Of a stretch of 15,898 nucleotides of DNA, positions 1 to 6,389 are shown in pieces (position 1 is the stretch's first letter; each line of letters begins with the position of its first letter). Under the pieces are notes generated by a model. The model worked only from the letters and a program-made list of their open reading frames with translations. It was not told the DNA's origin and ran no database searches. The position numbers were made by a program, and so were the translations under genes. Origin of the DNA: DASPJR01 sp035628505. Its GTDB lineage: Bacteria > Planctomycetota > SZUA-567 > H5-PLA8. The stretch lies in contig DASPJR010000194.1 in assembly GCA_035628505.1 (NCBI GenBank), positions 1 to 15,898 on the forward strand. Reading direction: 5' to 3'.

Positions 1-42
1 AATCTTATAGGGGTTAGCGTTCCTGGCGATTTGCTTTGCTCA

Positions 43-2706
43 TCACTTCGGCTTGATCGACTTTGCCGCGCCGCCTTTGCCTTGCGTCGCTTTGTACTGA
101 ACGGTCGTCAGGCCGGTGAAGGTCGTGGTTCCCAGCGTCACATTCACGCGCACGGGGAGATTGATTCCGGCTTTGTCCGTCGTCGTGTCGGTGAATCCGG
201 CGCGGCCGAGTTCCTCGCGGAACGTGCCTTTGCTCGCGAAGGAGAAACTCGTCGGCTTCGCACCCGCTACGCTTGTCGTCTTAAGGCCGAGCGAGAATTT
301 GCTCTGCGGCGGCACCCCATTTTTCGGCAGATTGAACGTAAAGATCGACGCGATCTTCGGGTCCTTGGCGGGCTTGAGCAGCTTCGGCAGTTTGCCGTTT
401 GCGTCGAGCTGAACCTGCTGGTGCAGATCGATGATGTCGACGGCAATCTTCAGATTGGCCGGAGAGATATTGGCCGGCAGCGGCAGCCCCGCCTTCAGCG
501 CCACAGAATCCTTGCCCAGTGCTTTTTCGCCGGTCTTCTTGTCGATGGAGAACGTCAGCTTCGCGGCGAACGAGAGCAGCTTGGGATCGATATCGATCGC
601 TGAAACGATGCGGCGCACGCGATTGTTTTCAATATCCACGATGATCAGCGCGCCGCCGGAAACAAACACTTCTCCGGGAAAATTCACACGCGCGCTGCTG
701 GCCACATCGCCATCGCCGCTGAAACCGGCCACGCCATCGCCGCAGATCGTGCTGATTACTCTTGTCGCCAGATCGACCGCGCGGATGCGGTGATGATTGG
801 TGTCGGAGATAATCACGCGGGTTCCGCTTGCGTCCACTGAAACACCCAGCGGGCCGTCCAGTATTGCCGCGGTCGCCGGACCTCCGTCGCCCACCAGCGG
901 GAAGGTCTGCGTGCCGCCGCCGGCGAGAGTCGACGTCAGCAGCGCCGGTGGAGCGCTGATCACGCGGATCAGGTCGTTGCCCGTGTCAGCGATGTACAAT
1001 TCACCGGCCGGGCCGAAGGCCAGGCCGCTCGGCGAGCGCAGCCGCGCGTTGTCCGCCGGAAGTCCATCGCCGTTGGGGTTGGTCGCGTTGTTGATCGGGT
1101 TGGCGCCGGCGAAGGGTGTAATGGTTTTGTCCGGCGCTACTTTCTCGATCACATTTCCGTGCGCAACGTAGAGCGCTCCCGCTGCGTCGACAACGATCGA
1201 AACCGGGCCGTTGATAGTTACGTACGTGCTGATCACGCCCGTCGCCAGATCCACCGCGCGGATGCGATCATGGCCGGTGTCGGCAATGAACAGCGTGTTT
1301 CCGGAGACTACGACGTCTGACGGCGCGCTCAGGCTGGCAAGCGTTGCTGGACCGCCGTCACCAAGGCCGTTACCAGTTCCATTTCCGGCGAACGTGGTAA
1401 TCGTGCCATCTGGCGCAACTTTGCGCACGGCGTTATTGCCGGTGTCGGCGATGTACAGATTTCCGTTCGCGTCGAACGCTGCGCCTTCTGGTGAGACGAG
1501 CACACCGTTCTGATTGGGTCCGCGATCGCCGATGAAGCCGCGCAATCCGGTTCCGATGACCGTATCGATAAACCCAGTCGCCGCGTCGATGCGGCGGATG
1601 CGGCCATTGTTGACGTCGTAGATGAAGATATTCCCGGCCGAATCGATGGCCACATCGCGGGGAGCTGCGAGCGTCGCGCCTGTCGCCGGACCGAGATCGC
1701 CGATGACCGTTCCACCGTTTCCGGCGATGGTCACGATTTCCACTCCCGGGGAAGCGAGCAGAACTTTGCGGATGCGGTTGGCGCCCTGGCAGGTCACCAG
1801 AAGATTTCCAGCTGAATCGATCGCCAGCCCGCCCAGTGAACCGATCTGCGCGGCCGTTGCCGCGGCGCCGTCGCCTGAAAAACCATTGCCGCCTCCGCCA
1901 CTGCCGGCGACCGTCGAAAGGGTATTGCCACTGTCGAGCTTGCGCACCCGGCGGTTGCCGCTGTCAGCGATATACAAGTTGCCGCTTGAATCGAGCACCA
2001 CGCCCGTCGGATTGCTGAGCTGAGCCGTGAGCGCGCCGCCGGCAGCGCCATCTCCGCTGAATCCGCCGTTTCCGGGCGAACCAGCGATCGTGGCAATGTT
2101 TCCGCCAACGGAAAACTTGCGCACGCAGTCGTTGCCGCTGTCTGCGACAATGATTTCTCCGGCCGCGTTTACAGTGATATCGCCCATCGTTGAGAAGGTC
2201 GCGGAGAGCGCCGGGCCACTGTCTCCCAGCGGCGCCGGCGGATTTGTTCCGACGACCTCGCCGGTGAACAGGCCGTTGCCCGCAACCGTGCTGATTACGC
2301 CGCTGAGTGCATCGACCTTGCGCACGACAAAATTGCCGCGATCGACGATGTACAGATTGCCTAGCGCGTCGAAGGCCAGGCCGCCGGGGCTGTCGAGCCC
2401 CGCGCTGGGCGCGGGCAGGCCATCGCCGAAATACGATCGGGTTCCATTTCCCGCGACGACGGTAATGCGGCCAGTGGTTGGATTGATTTTCAGAACCTGG
2501 TGGTGGCCCGAGTCTGAAACGAACACTTCGCCGACCGCGTTCACCGCCACGCCTTGGGAGGCGCCCAGTAACAGATTCGCTTCAGAGGGCTTGTAACCTT
2601 CCAGACTGCCGCCGCCGGCAATGGTCTGGATGATGTCCGTGGCATGGCTGCAGGACAGCGTGAAAATGGCGGCGCAAAAAAGGAGTTTACGGACAGACTG
2701 AACCAT
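43..2706 (-). CDS. exported NHL-repeat beta-propeller protein
   Basis: Predicted secreted protein of 887 residues. It starts with basic residues and a hydrophobic stretch (MVQSVRKLLFCAAIFTLSC) typical of a signal peptide; a cysteine sits in that stretch but no clean lipobox is evident. Twelve NHL-type repeats follow, each with a core like GLAFDALGNLYIVDRGN then VRKV, separated by loops like AGNGT...GDGGPA. Twelve would suit two six-bladed propellers. The last 180 or so residues form a different, Lys/Thr-rich, beta-sandwich-like tail whose family I do not know. NHL propellers usually bind proteins or carbohydrates or form scaffolds; no catalytic residues are evident. I chose the ATG at 2706 because AAGGAG lies 6 bases upstream; an in-frame TTG at 2730 would place that ribosome site inside the gene. 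The family call is firm and the function unknown. Confidence 0.9.
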   Translation of the reverse strand: MVQSVRKLLFCAAIFTLSCSHATDIIQTIAGGGSLEGYKPSEANLLLGASQGVAVNAVGEVFVSDSGHHQVLKINPTTGRITVVAGNGTRSYFGDGLPAPSAGLDSPGGLAFDALGNLYIVDRGNFVVRKVDALSGVISTVAGNGLFTGEVVGTNPPAPLGDSGPALSATFSTMGDITVNAAGEIIVADSGNDCVRKFSVGGNIATIAGSPGNGGFSGDGAAGGALTAQLSNPTGVVLDSSGNLYIADSGNRRVRKLDSGNTLSTVAGSGGGGNGFSGDGAAATAAQIGSLGGLAIDSAGNLLVTCQGANRIRKVLLASPGVEIVTIAGNGGTVIGDLGPATGATLAAPRDVAIDSAGNIFIYDVNNGRIRRIDAATGFIDTVIGTGLRGFIGDRGPNQNGVLVSPEGAAFDANGNLYIADTGNNAVRKVAPDGTITTFAGNGTGNGLGDGGPATLASLSAPSDVVVSGNTLFIADTGHDRIRAVDLATGVISTYVTINGPVSIVVDAAGALYVAHGNVIEKVAPDKTITPFAGANPINNATNPNGDGLPADNARLRSPSGLAFGPAGELYIADTGNDLIRVISAPPALLTSTLAGGGTQTFPLVGDGGPATAAILDGPLGVSVDASGTRVIISDTNHHRIRAVDLATRVISTICGDGVAGFSGDGDVASSARVNFPGEVFVSGGALIIVDIENNRVRRIVSAIDIDPKLLSFAAKLTFSIDKKTGEKALGKDSVALKAGLPLPANISPANLKIAVDIIDLHQQVQLDANGKLPKLLKPAKDPKIASIFTFNLPKNGVPPQSKFSLGLKTTSVAGAKPTSFSFASKGTFREELGRAGFTDTTTDKAGINLPVRVNVTLGTTTFTGLTTVQYKATQGKGGAAKSIKPK

Positions 2707-2712
2707 GAAGCT

Positions 2713-2718
2713 CTCCTT
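2713..2718 (-). promoter_or_regulatory. ribosome binding site of the NHL gene
   Basis: On the minus strand AAGGAG is followed by a 6-base spacer and ATG at 2706-2704. It fixes the start, excluding the TTG eight codons upstream. Confidence 0.75.
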
Positions 2719-2907
2719 GAGTTCGAACAACGATAAGGCTCTGTGCCTGTTTTCGAGTATTGGTTTACGTATTCTTACGCCGTTTATAGCGTTTCGCGCA
2801 ATGGCAAAACAGAGTTCACAGCGCCCTCAACCGTGATTTATTCTTTTTGAATACCGCTGCCAACGTGGTAGCCTGCTGCTCACTTCGCCACGCGAGCTCT
2901 CCTCTAT
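2719..2907. other. divergent intergenic region
   Basis: The NHL gene (minus) and the zinc-ribbon gene (plus) diverge from this stretch, so promoters for both should lie here. The minus strand contains a TATAAA near 2785-2790, but no good -35 stands at normal distance. On the plus strand a TTGAAT near 2847 is followed 16 bases later by TAGCCT, also weak. I cannot place either promoter with confidence. No hairpin or repeat stands out. Confidence 0.4.
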
Positions 2908-3252
2908 ATGGTCGAATCATCGTCGCCGCCCACACCGTCACGCCAGAGCGGCAGGCAGCTGTGGTTTTGCAAGGTGTGCACGCAACGAATCAATCCACCG
3001 CACGACCAAACGCTGATCGATGCGCAAGGGCATCATTACTGTGCCAGCTGCGCTCCGGCGGATCTTCTGAAAGCAACCAACACTTCGCGCGTGCCGCTGC
3101 CTCCTGTCGAGCGCGCCCCGACGAAGTTTCTTCTCGCTGCTGGCGTGGCCGGAGTCGCGGCGCTGCTGATTACCGGCATGGTCTTCGGCCGCAGTCGCGC
3201 AGCTCCCGTCCCGGCGCAAAGCGAAGTCGCCAGGAAGTCGCCAGCGAAGTAA
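2908..3252 (+). CDS. small zinc-ribbon protein with one transmembrane helix
   Basis: Hypothetical protein of 114 residues. Cysteines 21, 24, 44 and 47 form two CxxC knuckles spaced as in a zinc ribbon. Residues about 72-94 are a single hydrophobic helix (TKFLLAAGVAGVAALLITGM), followed by a short basic tail. There is no signal peptide, so the ribbon is probably cytoplasmic with the helix as anchor. An overlapping reading frame through this stretch encodes only Arg/Ser-rich sequence, so this is the real frame. No clear Shine-Dalgarno precedes the ATG. It ends 26 bases before the hydrolase gene and is probably transcribed with it. The 910-residue protein at 6390 has the same zinc-ribbon-then-helix order. 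Function unknown. Confidence 0.75.
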   Translation: MVESSSPPTPSRQSGRQLWFCKVCTQRINPPHDQTLIDAQGHHYCASCAPADLLKATNTSRVPLPPVERAPTKFLLAAGVAGVAALLITGMVFGRSRAAPVPAQSEVARKSPAK

Positions 3253-3261
3253 AATGTGCTC

Positions 3262-3267
3262 GGGAGG
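3262..3267 (+). promoter_or_regulatory. ribosome binding site deciding the GTG start of the hydrolase
   Basis: GGGAGG lies 11 bases before the GTG at 3279, slightly longer than ideal. It supports a 217-residue product rather than one extended into the upstream gene. The nearby ATG at 3254 is out of frame. Confidence 0.6.
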
Positions 3268-3278
3268 AACTATCGAGC

Positions 3279-3932
3279 GTGCACCTGGTATTTGAACAAA
3301 TCCGGACCGGTGGCGACCGCAATTTCGCTTATCTGCTTGGCGACCGCGCGGCCGGGGAATGCATCCTGATCGATCCATCGTTTTCGCCTGAAGCCTGCGT
3401 GCAGCGCGCGCAGGAACAGAATCTGAAAGTGACGTGCATCGTCAACACGCACGGTCATCACGATCACATCAACGGAAACGCCAAAGCCGCGGAATTGACC
3501 CACGCGCCCGTGGCCGCGCATCCTGATTGTCCTGCTCTGCCGGATATACGCCTGCAGGACGAACAGGAATTGAGCGTTGGCACGCTGAAAATCAAGGCCT
3601 ACTACACGCCGGGACACTGTGACGACCACATCGTTTTCTACGAGCAGGGCTACCGTCTGCTGATCAGCGGAGATCTACTTTTTGTTGGCAAAGTCGGCGG
3701 CACGAAAACAGAAACAGATGCGCGCACAGAATGGAACAGCCTGCTGCGCATTCAGGAACTCATCCCAGAGGCCGCCACGATCTGGCCGGGACACGATTAT
3801 GGCGTGCGGCCCAGTTCCACGATGGCCATGGAACGCAAGAGCAATCCCTTTCTGCTCTGCGCCGATCCAGCGGCGTTTATCCGCCTGAAAGACGATTGGC
3901 CGATCTACAAGAAAATGCATGGGTTGAAGTAA
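3279..3932 (+). CDS. metallo-beta-lactamase-fold hydrolase, glyoxalase II/ETHE1-like
   Basis: Cytoplasmic metal-dependent hydrolase or dioxygenase of 217 residues. All ligands of a two-metal MBL site are present: H58, H60, D62 and H63 in THGHHDH, H113 in TPGH, D132 in SGD and H172 in PGHDYG. The end of the domain (PGHDYG then ERKSNPFL) resembles the ETHE1 persulfide dioxygenase group, which uses one iron and a GRTD motif after the aspartate ligand; here that stretch reads GGTK, so the substrate-binding arginine is absent. A glyoxalase II-like thioester hydrolase is therefore equally possible. The start is GTG, with GGGAGG 11 bases upstream. Open frame continues upstream, but that part overlaps the zinc-ribbon gene and has non-protein-like composition. 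The next gene encodes a rhodanese, a frequent partner of ETHE1-like proteins. Confidence 0.85.
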   Translation: MHLVFEQIRTGGDRNFAYLLGDRAAGECILIDPSFSPEACVQRAQEQNLKVTCIVNTHGHHDHINGNAKAAELTHAPVAAHPDCPALPDIRLQDEQELSVGTLKIKAYYTPGHCDDHIVFYEQGYRLLISGDLLFVGKVGGTKTETDARTEWNSLLRIQELIPEAATIWPGHDYGVRPSSTMAMERKSNPFLLCADPAAFIRLKDDWPIYKKMHGLK

Positions 3933-3954
3933 GTAGCGCAGGCCCGCGATAAGC

Positions 3955-3982
3955 TTGACGTTTGCGCCTGAAAACGGATGAT
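3955..3982 (+). promoter_or_regulatory. candidate promoter for a leaderless rhodanese mRNA
   Basis: TTGACG (3955-3960) is followed by a 16-base spacer and GATGAT (3977-3982, four of six matches to TATAAT). Transcription starting 7 bases after the -10 would begin at the A of the ATG at 3989, which fits the absence of a Shine-Dalgarno there. This is motif reading only. Confidence 0.3.
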
Positions 3983-3988
3983 GCCCGA

Positions 3989-4978
3989 ATGCGTCAACTG
4001 TCCTGTCTTCTGATAATGTTTCTCGCGAGCGCTCTTTTAGCCGGCGAAACGGCAGCGCCGCCGGCGGAACCTCTGCCGCCGGCCAAGTTCAATGAGCCGC
4101 CGGCGCCAAAAGAATTTGCGCGTGCAGCGGCGCTGATCGATACCAAAACGCTCGCCGACAAGCTTAAGAAAAACACGCCAGGCCTGGTGCTGATCGACGC
4201 CCGCGCACGCGATCTCTACGAAGACGGGCACATCGCCACCGCGCGCAGCGTTGTGTCCGATACGTTCCAGGACCCGCAGAGCGCGCCGTATTTCCTGGTT
4301 TCGCGCGAGGCTGTGCAGAAGACCTGCCTTGAAACAGGTATCCACGCCGACAGCGATGTTGTTATCTACGACGGCGGCGACGGTCGTCTGGCGGCACGCG
4401 TGTGGTTTACGCTCCACGCGTACGGCCATGAGCGCGTGGCGATCCTGGATGGCGGCTACGGCAAGTGGCGGGACGAAAACCGCGCGTTCTCGAACGATCC
4501 GCCCGAGATCAAGGCCGGCACGTTTGTTCCCTCCGAGAAACCGCGCAGCGTCTGCGCCTTCAGCGAACTGGCGCAGTTTCGCACGCGCGTTCACACGCTG
4601 GGGAAACTGCCCACGACAACAATGATCGACGCGCGCTCGACCGCCGAGTACATGGGCGAAGATTCGCGCGCGAAGACGGGCGGTCACATTCCCGGCGCTG
4701 CGAACATTGAATGGACATCGTTCCTCGCGCCGGCGGCGTTAAAACCCGGCGCCAAGGAGCCGCCATTCCGCGTCTGGCGCAGCGCGCCTGAAATACACGC
4801 GCTGCTGCGTCTTTCAGGCATCGAAAAAGACCAGAAGATTGCCGTCTACGACCAGGCCGGCGGCCGCAGTTCGCATGTGTTTTTCACGCTGTGGCTGATG
4901 GGCTTTGAGTCCGCGTACAACTATACGGCAGGCTGGCGGGAATACGGCAACCGGGACGATGTTGAAATTGAGCGCTGA
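3989..4978 (+). CDS. exported two-domain rhodanese-like protein lacking catalytic cysteines
   Basis: Predicted periplasmic protein of 329 residues, laid out like thiosulfate/3-mercaptopyruvate sulfurtransferases. Residues 1-18 form a signal peptide (MRQLSCLLIMFLASALLA). Domain 1 contains LVLIDARARDLYEDGHI and ends with GHERVAILDGGYGKW; domain 2 contains MIDARSTAEYMG and GGHIPGAANIEW. In active members domain 1 is inert and the domain 2 loop starts with the catalytic cysteine (CGSGVT). Here the domain 1 loop has D128 (VVIYDGGDG) and the domain 2 loop has D288 (AVYDQAGGRSS; codon GAC at 4850-4852), so neither can form a persulfide. A binding, sensing or structural role, or another chemistry, is more likely than sulfur transfer. 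An in-frame TTG at 3962 is a poorer start because it puts charged residues before the signal peptide. The MBL gene lies 56 bases upstream. Confidence 0.85.
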   Translation: MRQLSCLLIMFLASALLAGETAAPPAEPLPPAKFNEPPAPKEFARAAALIDTKTLADKLKKNTPGLVLIDARARDLYEDGHIATARSVVSDTFQDPQSAPYFLVSREAVQKTCLETGIHADSDVVIYDGGDGRLAARVWFTLHAYGHERVAILDGGYGKWRDENRAFSNDPPEIKAGTFVPSEKPRSVCAFSELAQFRTRVHTLGKLPTTTMIDARSTAEYMGEDSRAKTGGHIPGAANIEWTSFLAPAALKPGAKEPPFRVWRSAPEIHALLRLSGIEKDQKIAVYDQAGGRSSHVFFTLWLMGFESAYNYTAGWREYGNRDDVEIER

Positions 4979-5061
4979 ATGTGCGCGAGTGCGGAACGTC
5001 TGACTGTCAGGGTTCTTTTCGTCGACCAGTGGGTTCAGACCGTAAACGGTGTAACGATAAA

Positions 5062-6243
5062 ATGAAGCTGACTCTCTGTGCACTTTTTCTTTCTGCCAGC
5101 CTCTGCACAGTGCTTCATGCCGGTGAACTTCCGCCATTGCCCAAGCCGCTTGCGGTCGCCGATTACGTCCCGCCTGCCAACCGCAGCGCTGAACTGCAGG
5201 CGTTCGACAAAGCCGTGCTCTTTCTGAGTGCCACGCAGGAAAATGATGGGCACTGGGATGCCAGGAAGGCCGGCGCCGCGCCTGAATTCTGCAACCAGAA
5301 CGGCGATGTGGCGCTGACGGCTCTCGCGACATACGTGCTGCTGTGTACCACGCAAGGCAAGCAGCAGAATCGCGACGCCTTGATGCGCGCTAAACGCGGA
5401 CTGGATTGGCTGCGCACCTATCTTAAGCCTGACGGATGCATCGTCGATGAGTCCAAACCCGGCGAACCGGTCGTTGCTCAGCTGCTGGCGAGCATGGCTT
5501 TTCTGCAGTCCGCGTCGATGTCGACGCGCAGCACGCTTCGTGAGGCCGCCACCGCCACTGTGCGTTATGCAATTCTGAAGATGGGCTCGGCGACGGGAGG
5601 CTTCGGTGCAACGCCTCTTGCCGGCGTCGTGCGCGCGGATGTAACGGCACTGGCGACCTTCGTGTTCCGCTCAGCGCGCATGGAAGATGTGAAACTGCAC
5701 GACACAAATCTGAAGATCGATACGGAGATCGAAACCGCACTGAAAGCGGGCGCCAAGGCGCTGCTGATCAATCCGGATTCCAAAGACGGCATTTACAGCA
5801 TGTTCAGCGACGACAAGAAGCCCGACTGGGATGCCACAGTCGCCGGCGCGCTGACCCAGGTGCTGCTGCTCGCGCCGCCAAGTGCGCTGGCCGGATCGAT
5901 GAAGTACATGTTTAAGGAGGAGGCTGCCGATAAAAGCTACCCCGGCCTGCTCAAGCAGCTCACATGGGGCCAGAAAGGCGAAGGCTACCGGGCGCTCTCA
6001 ATCTGGCAGGGCAGCATGACAGTTGTGTACCTCTATCAGGAACACACCAAGGAATGGAAAGGCTGGACGGCCGCGACTTCTCCCATTCTGCTGCAGCATC
6101 AGTCAAAAGATGGCAGCTGGGACGCGGCAGGGCCCGACGCGCTGCGCGGCGGCCGCATCTGGCGCGCCGGTATACACGCTTTAGCGCTCATCCTTCTTTC
6201 GCCACCGCCTCCGCCGGCACCACCGCCGCCCGATACGCCCTGA
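5062..6243 (+). CDS. exported terpenoid-cyclase-fold (prenyltransferase/squalene-oxidase repeat) protein
   Basis: Predicted secreted protein of 393 residues. The signal peptide is MKLTLCALFLSASLCTVLHA, and the mature part begins GELPPLPKP. Repeats of the alpha/alpha barrel are visible as QENDGHWDA near the N-terminus and QSKDGSWDA near the C-terminus, each followed by a helix rich in Ala/Leu (GDVALTALATYVLL; IWRAGIHALALILL). I see no DxDD protonation motif of squalene-hopene cyclases, so enzymatic cyclisation is unlikely. Such proteins are abundant in planctomycetes with unknown roles. The chain ends in a short run of prolines (PPPPPAPPPP) after the last helix. Open frame extends to a GTG at 4981, but the ATG at 5062 directly precedes the signal peptide. 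The ribosome site is weak. It follows the rhodanese by 83 bases and may share its transcript. Confidence 0.8.
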   Translation: MKLTLCALFLSASLCTVLHAGELPPLPKPLAVADYVPPANRSAELQAFDKAVLFLSATQENDGHWDARKAGAAPEFCNQNGDVALTALATYVLLCTTQGKQQNRDALMRAKRGLDWLRTYLKPDGCIVDESKPGEPVVAQLLASMAFLQSASMSTRSTLREAATATVRYAILKMGSATGGFGATPLAGVVRADVTALATFVFRSARMEDVKLHDTNLKIDTEIETALKAGAKALLINPDSKDGIYSMFSDDKKPDWDATVAGALTQVLLLAPPSALAGSMKYMFKEEAADKSYPGLLKQLTWGQKGEGYRALSIWQGSMTVVYLYQEHTKEWKGWTAATSPILLQHQSKDGSWDAAGPDALRGGRIWRAGIHALALILLSPPPPPAPPPPDTP

Positions 6244-6372
6244 AAATGAACGTCGCAGATTCCTTCAACACATAGCGTACTCTGCGGTAAGTCTTTAGAG
6301 CCAATGCGACTTATACGGATCAGCCTGCAACTGGCCATCGATTTGCACCAGAGCAGCGATTCGTTGGTTTTT

Positions 6373-6377
6373 GGAGG
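6373..6377 (+). promoter_or_regulatory. ribosome binding site of the 910-residue protein
   Basis: GGAGG lies 12 bases before the ATG at 6390. The spacing is long, but no alternative in-frame start is closer. The ATG is directly followed by an in-frame GTG, so initiation could vary by one codon. The rest of the 146-base gap before the gene shows no convincing promoter or terminator. Confidence 0.5.
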
Positions 6378-6389
6378 TCAATTTGGGCC

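Noticed and set aside
31..603. A 190-codon plus-strand frame opposite the end of the NHL gene.
   Set aside because: It is Arg/Glu/Leu-rich shadow sequence of the NHL gene with no ribosome site.
43..2706. Repeated GGDGGPAT-like stretches as a DNA repeat or CRISPR-like array.
   Set aside because: They are diverged protein-level NHL linkers in one reading frame, not regular identical DNA repeats.
2847..3278. Upstream extension of the hydrolase frame by 144 codons.
   Set aside because: The extension is Arg/Ser-rich with no domain, overlaps the zinc-ribbon gene, and the MBL fold begins at the GTG at 3279.
6254..6286. CGCAGA...TCTGCG inverted repeat after the cyclase-fold gene.
   Set aside because: Only 6 bp with a 21-base loop and no T-run; too weak to call a terminator.
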